NCBI GenBank assembly: GCA_945982035.1 | Contig: CAMFRO010000004.1 | Coordinates: forward strand, 1 to 41,512 | Direction: 5' to 3' | From: an uncultured Clostridia bacterium | Lineage (GTDB): Bacteria; Bacillota; Clostridia; Oscillospirales; Acutalibacteraceae | Length of the DNA: 41,512 bases | In this document: positions 1 to 8,502 of the stretch, piece by piece | Layout of the letters: each line of letters starts with the position of its first letter | Numbering within the stretch: position 1 is the first letter of the stretch | Notes under the pieces: generated by a model | Told to the model about the DNA's origin: nothing | Databases searched by the model: none | The model's input: the letters and a program-made list of their open reading frames with translations, nothing else | Made by a program: the position numbers and the translations under genes

Positions 1-39
1 GTAGCGTCTCGTGGGCTCGGAGATGTGTATAAGAGACAG
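1..39 (+). other. Illumina Nextera adapter (artefact)
   Basis: These bases are not genomic. They are five bases of an index (GTAGC), then the Nextera read-2 adapter part GTCTCGTGGGCTCGG, then the 19-base Tn5 mosaic end AGATGTGTATAAGAGACAG. Genomic sequence starts at about position 40. The same 39 bases occur inverted at 41468-41506, so a naive repeat search would call them terminal inverted repeats. Identification rests on the well-known adapter sequence. Confidence 0.98.
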
Positions 40-94
40 TTTATATATTATTATAAGTAATATGTAATATTATGTAAAATGGAAGTACTGTGTA

Positions 95-922
95 ATGAAC
101 ATTTTGATTTGCGGCCTTGGATTAATAGGCGGCAGCCTGGCAAAAGCATTAAAAAAGAACACATCTTATAAAGTATTAGGCTGGAACAGAACAAAATCCG
201 TTGCCGAAAAGGCACTTGATGAGGGTGCGGTTGATGAAATCGGCGAGCTTGAGGATTTAATTCCAAAGGCAGATGTGACTGTAATTAATTTTTATCCAAA
301 GTCAATTGTACCTTTTATACTTGAGCATAAGGACTTGTTTAAAAAGGATTCTATCGTAACAGATTCCTGCGGAATTAAAACTGAAATCTGCCGAGAAATG
401 GAAAAGTATGATTTAGATTTTTACTTTATTGGCGCCCATCCTATGGCAGGCCGAGAGGTTGGCGGTTATGATAATAGCCTTGACAATTTGTTTGACAATG
501 CAAGCTTTATTTGTACTCCTACCGAGTCAACGCCGAGAAATAAAACAGACGCCCTTGTTGGTATTGCACAGAATATGGGCTTTGCAAGAACAGTTGTTAC
601 CACACCGGAGCATCACGACGAAATGATTGCATTTACCTCACAGATTGCTCATGTTCTTGCATGCTCATACGTACTATCTCCGCTTGCTCCTATGCACGAG
701 GGATACTCTGCAGGCTCCTACCGTGATGTAAGTCGTGTTGCACGAATTAATGCGGATATGTGGACAGAGCTTTTCATAGCAAACAAGGAACCTCTTGTAA
801 GAGAAATTGACGATCTTGTTTCAAATCTAATGCAATTTAAATATAATATCGTCAACGAGGACGAGGAGGCACTTAGAGCGCTAATGGAAAAGGGCAACAG
901 AATCAAGGAGGAAATAGGATAA
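95..922 (+). CDS. tyrA: Prephenate dehydrogenase
   Basis: Oxidises prephenate to 4-hydroxyphenylpyruvate with NAD(P)+, the committed step to tyrosine, in the cytoplasm. The 275-residue protein opens with a Rossmann dinucleotide loop, GLGLIGGS (residues 7-14). It carries the family motif HPMAG at 115-119 and a further conserved histidine in SQIAHVLA near 186. It has neither a fused chorismate mutase nor a C-terminal ACT domain, so it is the short monofunctional form. The ATG at 95 is preceded only by a weak GGAAG. The upstream region is cut off by the adapter, so a longer operon and its promoter could be missing. Its stop overlaps the aroB start by one base (TAATG), which indicates translational coupling. 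Confidence 0.93.
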   Translation: MNILICGLGLIGGSLAKALKKNTSYKVLGWNRTKSVAEKALDEGAVDEIGELEDLIPKADVTVINFYPKSIVPFILEHKDLFKKDSIVTDSCGIKTEICREMEKYDLDFYFIGAHPMAGREVGGYDNSLDNLFDNASFICTPTESTPRNKTDALVGIAQNMGFARTVVTTPEHHDEMIAFTSQIAHVLACSYVLSPLAPMHEGYSAGSYRDVSRVARINADMWTELFIANKEPLVREIDDLVSNLMQFKYNIVNEDEEALRALMEKGNRIKEEIG

Positions 923-1974
923 TGAAAAAGCTGAGAGTAAATGTTGCTCAGGGATACGATATTTTGATTGGCAAAGGACTCCTTAATGATTTTGTCGGAT
1001 ATGTTGATGATATATGCAAGGCTAAAAAGGTTTGCTTAATCAGCGAAACAAATGTTTATCCCCTTTACGGACAGGACATTCATAATCAGCTTGAAAATAG
1101 AGGATACAAGGTTTTTGATTTTGTTTTTCCTGCCGGAGAGGAGTCAAAAAAGCCTCAAACCGTTATTGAAATGGTTGAATTTATGGCTGAAAACGGACTT
1201 ACACGAAATGATATTGCCATTGCCTTAGGCGGCGGTGTTTGCGGAGATATGGCAGGATTTGCCGCCGCAATTTATCTTAGGGGTATTAAGTTTGTACAAA
1301 TCCCAACATCGCTTTTGGCGCAGGTTGATTCCTCCGTGGGCGGTAAAACAGCGGTGGATTTGCCCCAAGGCAAAAACCTCTGCGGTGCATTTCATCAGCC
1401 GAGCCTTGTACTGATTGACCCGAACACACTTGACACACTGTCAGACCATTTTTTTGCAGACGGTATGGCTGAGGCTATAAAAATGGGATGCATCAAAAGC
1501 GAGTCCCTGTTTGAGCTTATTGAACAAAAGGATGTCAAAGAGAATATTGAAGATATAATTTATCAGTGCGTTAGCCTTAAGGCAGGCGTTGTTGAGCGTG
1601 ACGAAAAGGAGCACGGGGAAAGAGCGTTGCTGAACTTCGGTCACACACCAGGTCACGCTATTGAAAAGCTGCATAATTTTAAAACCGTATCCCATGGTGA
1701 AGCAGTGGGAATGGGTATGGTGCTTATTTCCTCAGTCGGTGAAAGCTTAGGCATAACGCCTAAGGGCACCTCTAAAAGAATTGCAGACATTCTTATTAAA
1801 AATAATTTACAGACACAGGATAATCACTCTGTTAAGGAAATTGTAAGCGCAATGAGTGCGGACAAAAAGCGAACAGGGGAGGGCATTAATTTTATAATGC
1901 TTCATTCTGTGGGTAACGGATTTATTTATCCTGTTGAAAATGAAAATATACCAAAGATGTTTGGAGTAGAATAA
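922..1974 (+). CDS. aroB: 3-dehydroquinate synthase
   Basis: Converts DAHP to 3-dehydroquinate, the second step of the shikimate pathway, using NAD+ and a divalent metal. The protein has 350 residues, normal for the family. The nucleotide-binding segment GGGVCGDMAGF lies at about 103-113, and DSSVGGKTAVD with its conserved lysines follows at about 136-146. The expected metal ligands are visible: Glu184 in GMAEAIK, His241 in NFGHTPGHAIE and His258 in SHGEAVGMG. It sits between tyrA (one-base overlap) and aroA (no gap), so it is clearly operonic. Confidence 0.96.
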   Translation: MKKLRVNVAQGYDILIGKGLLNDFVGYVDDICKAKKVCLISETNVYPLYGQDIHNQLENRGYKVFDFVFPAGEESKKPQTVIEMVEFMAENGLTRNDIAIALGGGVCGDMAGFAAAIYLRGIKFVQIPTSLLAQVDSSVGGKTAVDLPQGKNLCGAFHQPSLVLIDPNTLDTLSDHFFADGMAEAIKMGCIKSESLFELIEQKDVKENIEDIIYQCVSLKAGVVERDEKEHGERALLNFGHTPGHAIEKLHNFKTVSHGEAVGMGMVLISSVGESLGITPKGTSKRIADILIKNNLQTQDNHSVKEIVSAMSADKKRTGEGINFIMLHSVGNGFIYPVENENIPKMFGVE

Positions 1975-3189
1975 ATGAGTAAAGTTTCTATAAGTCGTTC
2001 AAAATTAAACGGAAATATTACTGCACCGCCGTCAAAATCAGCGGCACACAGGGCATTGATATGCTCATACCTTGCAGGGGGAGGAACAGTTTCTCCCATA
2101 ATAAATTCAAAGGATATGCAGGCAACGCTGGGCGTTATTGACGGCTTAAAAGACAAATCACCACGTGTTCACTGTATTGAAAGCGGTTCAACCCTTCGCT
2201 TTATGATTCCCGTAGCCGCCTCTTTAGGCAAGTCGGTTACTTTTACAGGTGAGGGCAGTCTGCTTAAAAGAACTGTGGGAGAATACGTTGATTTACTGCC
2301 ACAGCACGGCATTACTGTTAAAAGCGACGGCTATCTACCGTTTACAATCAGCGGTCAGCTTCAAAACGGTAATTACGAGGTTGACGGTAATGTCAGCAGT
2401 CAGTACGTAACCGGATTGCTTCTTGCACTTGCAAATCTACAAGGGGACAGTGCAATTGTGCTTAAAACACCCCTTCAATCAAAGCCCTATGTTGATATGA
2501 CTGTAAAAATTATGAATGATTACGGCGTGCGAGTTGTGGAGACGAATTTCGGATACCTTATTAAAGGCTCCCAAAAATATCAGACTCTTGACTATAATGT
2601 TGAGGGTGATTGGTCCCAGGCGGCATTTTTCATGGCGGCAGGTGCAATATGCGGAGATGTTACCGTGTCGGGACTTGATTTGAAATGTGCCCAAGGCGAC
2701 AGATATATCATTGACGTGCTGGCAAATTTCGGTGCGGATATAGTTGTTGAGGGTAATCAGGTTCATTGCAAGCAAAGTGAACTTAAGGGCATAGAGGTTG
2801 ATGTTACAAATATACCCGACCTTGTACCGATAATCGCCGTTACGGCGGCATTTGCAAACGGTCAAACCGTTATAACCGGCGGCGAAAGACTGCGTTATAA
2901 AGAATCTGATCGGATTACAAGCGTTGTTACTAATCTTGAAAAAATGGGCGTTGATGTTATTGAACAGCCGGACGGTATGATTATTAACGGCTGCGGCGAC
3001 GTTTTCGGCGCTAAGCTTGACGGATTTAACGACCACAGAATTGTTATGGCGTTTTCCGTTGCGGCACTTGGAGCCTATGGAAAAACGGAAATAACCAACG
3101 CTGAAAGCATTAATAAATCATATCCTCAGTTCTTTGAGGATTATAATTCCTTGGGAGGTAAAGCAGATGTCATCTGTGATACTGAATAA
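1975..3189 (+). CDS. aroA: 5-enolpyruvylshikimate-3-phosphate synthase
   Basis: Transfers enolpyruvate from PEP to shikimate 3-phosphate. The protein has 404 residues and two similar halves. Substrate-binding motifs seen are SKSAAHR (residues 20-26, with the conserved Lys and Arg), SGSTLRF (70-76), GDWSQAAFFMAAGA in the middle, RYKESDR and DHRIVMAFSVAA near the C-terminus. The ATG follows the aroB stop directly. The last 23 bases overlap the start of aroC, whose ribosome binding site lies inside aroA. Length and motifs suit a functional enzyme; I did not try to assign a glyphosate-sensitivity class. Confidence 0.95.
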   Translation: MSKVSISRSKLNGNITAPPSKSAAHRALICSYLAGGGTVSPIINSKDMQATLGVIDGLKDKSPRVHCIESGSTLRFMIPVAASLGKSVTFTGEGSLLKRTVGEYVDLLPQHGITVKSDGYLPFTISGQLQNGNYEVDGNVSSQYVTGLLLALANLQGDSAIVLKTPLQSKPYVDMTVKIMNDYGVRVVETNFGYLIKGSQKYQTLDYNVEGDWSQAAFFMAAGAICGDVTVSGLDLKCAQGDRYIIDVLANFGADIVVEGNQVHCKQSELKGIEVDVTNIPDLVPIIAVTAAFANGQTVITGGERLRYKESDRITSVVTNLEKMGVDVIEQPDGMIINGCGDVFGAKLDGFNDHRIVMAFSVAALGAYGKTEITNAESINKSYPQFFEDYNSLGGKADVICDTE

Positions 3190-4240
3190 AATTAAATTGT
3201 CTGTTTTCGGCGAAAGTCACGGTAACGGCATTGGCTGTGTAATTGACGGCTTGCCTGCCGGGGTAAAGCTTGATTTTGACAAAATATATAAGGATATGGC
3301 AAGGCGCGCTCCCGGTAAGGATTTGACATCTACGCCGAGGCTTGAAAAGGATATTCCCAATGTGATTTCCGGCGTTCTTAACGATACAACAACAGGCGCA
3401 CCCCTTGCTATGATTATTGAAAATACAAATACCCAAAGCGGTGATTATTCAAATTTGATGACCGTTCCAAGACCATCTCATAGTGACTATCCTGCCTATA
3501 TAAAATATAACGGCTATAACGATATACGAGGCGGCGGTCATTTCAGCGGCAGACTTACGGCTCCGATAGTGTTTGCCGGTGCTGTTGCGAAGCAGGTTTT
3601 AATGCAAAAAGGAATTACTGTCGGCGCTCATATTAAGCAAATCGGAAGCATTAAGGATACTGCGTTTGATATGAATAATATTAGTGCCGATGAGCTTAAT
3701 ACTCTTGCTTCAAAAAGCTTTTCTGCAATTAATGCGGAAGCAGAGCTTGCAATGCGTGCAGAGATTGAAAAATTCCGACTTGAGCAAGACAGCGTCGGCG
3801 GTATTATAGAATGTGCCGCAGTGGGATTGCCGGTAGGACTTGGCGGCAATATGTTTGATACGGTGGAGAGTACCCTTGCTCCGATACTGTTTGGTATTCC
3901 TGCCGTTAAGGGTGTTCAGTTCGGACTTGGATTTGATTTTGCCGATAAAAATGCAAGCCAAGTTAATGATGAATATGAGGTTAAGGATGAAAGAGTTACA
4001 CTTCTTTCAAATAATAACGGAGGTGTTCTCGGTGGTATGACCGACGGTGCACCGCTGGTATTTTCGGTTGTAATTAAGCCTACGCCGTCTATTTCAAAGC
4101 CTCAGCGAAGTGTTAATCTTCAAACCATGAAAAATGAAACACTTATAATTAGGGGTCGTCACGATCCCTGTATCGTTGCGAGAGCCGTGCCCGTTGTTGA
4201 AGCGGCGGCAGCTTTGGGAATACTTGATTTAATGATGTAA
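3167..4240 (+). CDS. aroC: Chorismate synthase
   Basis: Makes chorismate from EPSP with reduced FMN as a catalytic cofactor; this is the branch point for all aromatic amino acids. Family signatures are GESHGNGIG near the N-terminus, RPSHSDYPAY, RGGGHFSGRLTAP and the C-terminal GRHDPCIVARAVPV. I start it at 3167 (MSSVILNK, 357 residues) because GGGAGG lies just upstream and GESHG then falls at the usual distance from the N-terminus. An in-frame ATG at 3134 would add 11 atypical residues and has no good ribosome binding site. It overlaps the aroA end by 23 bases. Confidence 0.96.
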   Translation: MSSVILNKIKLSVFGESHGNGIGCVIDGLPAGVKLDFDKIYKDMARRAPGKDLTSTPRLEKDIPNVISGVLNDTTTGAPLAMIIENTNTQSGDYSNLMTVPRPSHSDYPAYIKYNGYNDIRGGGHFSGRLTAPIVFAGAVAKQVLMQKGITVGAHIKQIGSIKDTAFDMNNISADELNTLASKSFSAINAEAELAMRAEIEKFRLEQDSVGGIIECAAVGLPVGLGGNMFDTVESTLAPILFGIPAVKGVQFGLGFDFADKNASQVNDEYEVKDERVTLLSNNNGGVLGGMTDGAPLVFSVVIKPTPSISKPQRSVNLQTMKNETLIIRGRHDPCIVARAVPVVEAAAALGILDLMM

Positions 4241-4257
4241 AAGGAAAGCATAATTAA

Positions 4258-5391
4258 ATGGATCTTTTAGGACTTAGAAAAGAAATTGACGAAATTGATG
4301 AACAGCTTATTCCGTTGCTTTTAAAGCGAATGGATATATCAAAGCAGGTTGCTCAATATAAGGTTGAAAGAGGCATACCTGTTTTAAACGAAAAAAGAGA
4401 GCAGGAAATTCTTGACAATGTTGCTGAAAAATGCGGAGAACAGGGCAATACTATAAAAACAGTGTTTTCCGCCACAATGGATGCGTCAAGAGCACTTCAG
4501 CATAAAATTATCGGCGGAGGAAAGGAGCTGCGAGATAAAATTAATAATGCATCTCGTGAGAAAAGTCTTACTGCCAACGGCGAGCCCATCGCCTGTCAGG
4601 GCGTTGACGGCGCATACAGCGGTAAGGCGGCTAATGCTTTGTTCCCCGACTCTCCTGTTAAATTTTTTAAGCAGTTTGAGGATGTTTTTGAGGCAGTAAA
4701 TCAAAATAAAGCAAAATTCGGAATAATCCCTGTTGAAAATTCTACGGCAGGCTCCGTTCACGAATCCTACGACTTAATTATGAAGTACCGTTTTTATGTG
4801 GTAGGTGCCTATGATTTAAAGATTGACCACTGCCTTTGCGCAATGCCTGATACAAAATATGAGGATATTGAAAATGTTTATTCTCATCCCCAGGCTTTGA
4901 GTCAGTGTAATGATTTTTTGAAATCATTTGATTTTACGGGAATTAACTTTACTAATACTGCCGCAGCGGCAAAGTACGTCAGCGAATGTGGTAAAAAGAA
5001 TGCTGCCGCTATTTGCAGTGAAAGTGCAGCTAAAAAATACGGACTTAAAATTATCAAAAAAGGTATTCAAAATATTTCTAATAATCAAACCCGTTTCATA
5101 GTAATTTCTAAGAGCCTTGTTATAGATGATGATGCAAATAAGATATCCCTTATTTTTACCGTATCTCATACCACCGGCTCTCTGTATAGAGTTTTAGGCA
5201 GATTTTCAATGTCGGGACTTAATCTTACAAAAATAGAATCACGTCCGATTGCAAACGGTGAATTTAGGTACTTTTTCTATGTGGATGTTCAAGGCTCGGT
5301 AAGAGATGAATCTACAATGGATTTACTGTGTGCCCTGTCGGACGAACTGCCCGATTTCTCGTTTTTGGGCAATTATTATGAAAAAAACTAA
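4258..5391 (+). CDS. pheA: Bifunctional chorismate mutase / prephenate dehydratase
   Basis: The P-protein of phenylalanine synthesis: chorismate to prephenate to phenylpyruvate. Three domains are visible in 377 residues. Residues 1 to about 87 form an AroQ-type helical chorismate mutase (LRKEIDEIDEQLIPLLLKR). Residues about 111-284 form the prephenate dehydratase, with PVENSTAGSVHES, HPQAL (210-214) and the catalytic TRF motif (278-280). Residues about 295-372 form an ACT domain with ESRP (327-330), the usual phenylalanine feedback site. Because tyrA here is monofunctional, this mutase probably supplies prephenate to both branches (inference). A 17-base gap follows aroC. Confidence 0.95.
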   Translation: MDLLGLRKEIDEIDEQLIPLLLKRMDISKQVAQYKVERGIPVLNEKREQEILDNVAEKCGEQGNTIKTVFSATMDASRALQHKIIGGGKELRDKINNASREKSLTANGEPIACQGVDGAYSGKAANALFPDSPVKFFKQFEDVFEAVNQNKAKFGIIPVENSTAGSVHESYDLIMKYRFYVVGAYDLKIDHCLCAMPDTKYEDIENVYSHPQALSQCNDFLKSFDFTGINFTNTAAAAKYVSECGKKNAAAICSESAAKKYGLKIIKKGIQNISNNQTRFIVISKSLVIDDDANKISLIFTVSHTTGSLYRVLGRFSMSGLNLTKIESRPIANGEFRYFFYVDVQGSVRDESTMDLLCALSDELPDFSFLGNYYEKN

Positions 5392-5421
5392 CAATATTTA
5401 ATCGGATTTGAGTGTGCAGTG

Positions 5422-6192
5422 ATGAAAAAAAGCAAACGTCATCAGACAAACTTAATATCTAATATTATTATTCTCGTTACTGTGGGGCTTATTGTGGTGC
5501 TTGGAATAATGCTTTATAATCACGTTAAGCTTGAAACGCGTTTTTATACTTTAATTAACTGGCTTACAAAGATAGATAACGCCGTTGCAAACCTTGACAG
5601 TCATACGGAAATAATTATATGTATTTTTGCTTTGTATATTGCAAAATGTCAGTTGCCCATACCGCTTAGCTTTTTGTGTGTAATATCCGGTATGGTATTT
5701 CCCATAAATCAAGCAATAATTATCAATGTAATTTGTATTTTGTTCTTCTTTACCGTCAAATATATTGAGGGTATGTGGATTGGCGGCGGCTGGGCAGGTA
5801 TGATACTGAATATTAAAAAGATTAAGTTCATACGTGACTGGATTCATTTTAAGGGTAACGGGAATCCCTACGTTTTGTTTGTTACGAGGCTGATACCGTT
5901 TATACCTCTCGGTATGGTATCAAAATATTACGGCTCAATGAAATACGATTATATATATTATTGCTGCCTTAGTATTGTGGGCTTTGCCCCGAGGCTTTAT
6001 ATATATACCAAGCTGGGAGCGGCGTTTACAAATCCGTTTTCGGCACAGTTCCTAACGCTGTTAATAATTATTGTGGCGTTTTCGGGTATTACAAGCTTGG
6101 TGTTCAATATTTTCTACGGCAGAAAAATGCGTCAGATGACGCAAACGCTGTTAATTTACAGCGAAAAAGGCAAATATAGAATTGTTCTTTAA
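5422..6192 (+). CDS. TVP38/TMEM64 (VTT/DedA-like) family membrane protein
   Basis: An integral membrane protein of about 256 residues with several hydrophobic segments, starting near residues 12-33 after a basic MKKSKRHQ stretch. The central region FVTRLIPFIPLGMVSKYYG matches the conserved re-entrant segment of the TVP38/TMEM64 (SNARE-associated, VTT) family, which is related to DedA and linked to lipid scrambling or membrane homeostasis. The substrate is unknown. GTG at 5419 and ATG at 5422 are adjacent; I chose ATG. The ribosome binding site is weak. It lies 27-30 bases after pheA and directly before the galactokinase-like gene, with no terminator between, so read-through from the aromatic operon is likely. 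Confidence 0.8.
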   Translation: MKKSKRHQTNLISNIIILVTVGLIVVLGIMLYNHVKLETRFYTLINWLTKIDNAVANLDSHTEIIICIFALYIAKCQLPIPLSFLCVISGMVFPINQAIIINVICILFFFTVKYIEGMWIGGGWAGMILNIKKIKFIRDWIHFKGNGNPYVLFVTRLIPFIPLGMVSKYYGSMKYDYIYYCCLSIVGFAPRLYIYTKLGAAFTNPFSAQFLTLLIIIVAFSGITSLVFNIFYGRKMRQMTQTLLIYSEKGKYRIVL

Positions 6193-6204
6193 GTGGAGGG
6201 AATT

Positions 6205-7485
6205 ATGAAAGCAAAAGAATTAATTTCAGCATTAAGAAACGGGGAGTTTGACGGCGCATTAAAATCTGTTTATGTTGCCGACAGTGCCGTTATTAAGCAG
6301 AGAGAGAGGTATGCACAGACAGTTGAGGATTTCGGTGAATTGTTTGGCTGGGACAGAGAGGTAAGCGTTATGTCTGCCCCCGGCAGAACTGAAATCTGTG
6401 GAAACCATACCGACCATAATAACGGCAAGGTTTTGGCTGCGTCTATTAATCTTGACGCTATTGCGGTTGTCAGCCCCAACAGTGACAATACTATTCGTGT
6501 TAAGTCAAAGGGACACAAGATTAATATTGTTGATTTATCCGACCTTGAACCAAACGAAGCAAATTACGGCCATTCAACTGCTATGGTGCAGGGCGTCGCC
6601 GCAGGAATTAAAAATCTCGGATTTGAAGTATCGGGATTTGATGCCTGCACAACATCCGATGTAATGGGTGGTTCCGGTCTTTCATCCTCAGCAGCATTTG
6701 AGGTTCTTTTAGGCACGGTTTTGTCATATCTCTTTAATGACGGAAAAATTGATGCTGTTGATATTGCAAAGGTTGCACAGTACAGTGAAAACGTATTTTT
6801 CGGCAAGCCCTGCGGTCTTCTTGATCAAATGGCATCCTCTGTGGGAACATTTGTTACAATAGATTTTAAATCAACGGAAAGCCCTGTAATCAAAAAGATT
6901 GATTTTGATTTTTCAAAATCCGGCCACAGCCTTTGTATTGTTGATACCGGCGGAAATCACTCTGACCTTACCGATGACTATGCCGCAGTAAGAGGCGAGA
7001 TGGAGTCGGTTGCTCAGGCGATGGGTAAAAATGTGCTTAGAGAGATTACATACGAGGAATTTATGAAAGCACTTCCTCAGATTAAGGACAAGGTAAACGA
7101 TAGGGCAATTCTTCGTGCAATTCATTTTTACAATGAAAATAAGCGAGTTGATAACGCCGTACAAGCTCTTGAAGGCAATGATTTTGAAGCCTTTAAGCAG
7201 ATTATACTTGACTCAGGCAGATCATCATATATGTATAACCAAAACGTATATACCCCTAAAGCACCTACCGAGCAGAAGCTTTCTCTTGCACTTGCAATCA
7301 GTGATGAAATACTAAGAGGAAAGGGCGCATTTCGTGTTCACGGAGGCGGCTTTGCAGGAACAATTCAGGCTTTTGTGCCAAACGATTTGCTTGATGAATA
7401 TAAAACCGTAATTGAAAGCGTGTTCGGTGAAGGCAGCTGTCACGTTCTTATAATTCGTCCCGTAGGCGGAACAAGGGTAATCTGA
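6205..7485 (+). CDS. galK: Galactokinase-family GHMP sugar kinase
   Basis: Probable ATP-dependent sugar-1-kinase, galactokinase being the closest named function. It has about 426 residues and all the galactokinase-family blocks: APGRTEICGNHTDHNNG (about 58-74), the GHMP ATP-binding loop GGSGLSSSAA (about 155-164), CGLLDQMAS with the catalytic-base Asp near 207, and HGGGFAGTIQ towards the C-terminus. The first block reads GNHTDH where the textbook enzymes read GEHTDY, so sugar specificity is less certain. The GTG at 6193 lies upstream of the GGAGGG ribosome binding site, so ATG 6205 is the start. No galT or galE is adjacent. Confidence 0.85.
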   Translation: MKAKELISALRNGEFDGALKSVYVADSAVIKQRERYAQTVEDFGELFGWDREVSVMSAPGRTEICGNHTDHNNGKVLAASINLDAIAVVSPNSDNTIRVKSKGHKINIVDLSDLEPNEANYGHSTAMVQGVAAGIKNLGFEVSGFDACTTSDVMGGSGLSSSAAFEVLLGTVLSYLFNDGKIDAVDIAKVAQYSENVFFGKPCGLLDQMASSVGTFVTIDFKSTESPVIKKIDFDFSKSGHSLCIVDTGGNHSDLTDDYAAVRGEMESVAQAMGKNVLREITYEEFMKALPQIKDKVNDRAILRAIHFYNENKRVDNAVQALEGNDFEAFKQIILDSGRSSYMYNQNVYTPKAPTEQKLSLALAISDEILRGKGAFRVHGGGFAGTIQAFVPNDLLDEYKTVIESVFGEGSCHVLIIRPVGGTRVI

Positions 7486-7514
7486 CAGGATTTTACGAAA
7501 AAGAGGGAATTGGT

Positions 7515-8477
7515 ATGAAATATGTTTTTATTGTTAATCCTATTGCCGGAAATGATGACAAAGCAAAGATATTTTCAAGAATTAAATCTACATTTCGCTT
7601 GATTGACGATGAAATGATAATTGAAGAAACTCACGCTCCCGGTGATGCAAAGCGCATATCCTCCGAATATAGCGAAAAATTCGGCTCCGACTGTGTAATT
7701 GTGTCCTGCGGCGGCGACGGTACTGTTCACGAAATTGCAAACGGTCTTGCCGGTACAAATACTCCTTTGATGGTTATCCCTTTAGGCACCGGCAACGATT
7801 TTGCAAAAAAAATTTACGGTACAAAAAAAATCAACGTGGAAAATGTAATAAAGTCCTTTGGACTATATAACGGCAAATTGAGATATGACGTTAAGCCCAT
7901 TGACCTTATTGATTATAACGGTGAAAAATGCATAAATGTTATGTCCTTCGGTCTTGATACTCTGGTTGAAACCATAGGCAGAAAAATTGCCGCAAAGGTT
8001 CCGTCATTGGGCCATCAGGCATATAATTTGGCTGTTGTACCTGTAATAACAAAGCCTCTCCATTATAATATCAGCTACGATATTACATGCTTTGATAAAG
8101 CTACAGGCACCGATTATCAAATGCAGGAAAACAACAAGGATTATGCCTTGTTTGCAATATGCAACGCCAGCTATTACGGCGGCGGCTTCTGTCCTGCACC
8201 TAATTCTCTTTTAGATGACGGACTTCTTGATTATGCTCTTGTTGACGGGACAAGACTTTCTAAGATTATTTCCTTAATTCCCAAATATGCAGCAGGCACC
8301 GCCAACGAAGAAACAGGCAAAGGCATTATTCATAATGGGTACATAAAAAGCGGACGTATTTGGATGGAGGACGGTTCACCTCTTCTCGGCAACTGCGACG
8401 GTGAGAATTTTGATTACAACGAGGTTGACTTTAAGGTTGAGCCGAAAAGCCTTAAGCTGTGCTTTATTAAGGATTAA
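7515..8477 (+). CDS. Diacylglycerol kinase-like lipid kinase (DagK/YegS/BmrU family)
   Basis: A cytoplasmic or membrane-peripheral lipid kinase of 320 residues. The DAGK catalytic-domain signatures are clear: VNPIAG at the N-terminus, CGGDGTVHE (about 65-73) and PLGTGNDFA (89-97), which form the nucleotide-binding site. The C-terminal half has the beta-rich domain of the YegS/DgkB fold. It probably phosphorylates diacylglycerol, recycling lipid after lipoteichoic acid or glycolipid synthesis; the exact lipid cannot be read from sequence. The ribosome binding site is GAGGGAA. It precedes the membrane-anchored glycosidase-like gene by 25 bases and is likely co-transcribed with it. Confidence 0.88.
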   Translation: MKYVFIVNPIAGNDDKAKIFSRIKSTFRLIDDEMIIEETHAPGDAKRISSEYSEKFGSDCVIVSCGGDGTVHEIANGLAGTNTPLMVIPLGTGNDFAKKIYGTKKINVENVIKSFGLYNGKLRYDVKPIDLIDYNGEKCINVMSFGLDTLVETIGRKIAAKVPSLGHQAYNLAVVPVITKPLHYNISYDITCFDKATGTDYQMQENNKDYALFAICNASYYGGGFCPAPNSLLDDGLLDYALVDGTRLSKIISLIPKYAAGTANEETGKGIIHNGYIKSGRIWMEDGSPLLGNCDGENFDYNEVDFKVEPKSLKLCFIKD

Positions 8478-8502
8478 TATAAAATCCTAAAAGGAGATTT
8501 TT

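Noticed and set aside
2479-3036. 185-codon open frame opposite aroA
   Set aside because: No ribosome binding site, odd composition, and aroA is intact on the other strand; a shadow frame.
5419-5421. GTG start for the VTT-family membrane protein
   Set aside because: The adjacent ATG at 5422 is the more likely codon; the difference is one residue.
5392-5421. Terminator or attenuator between pheA and the membrane protein
   Set aside because: The 30-base gap has no stem or T-run.
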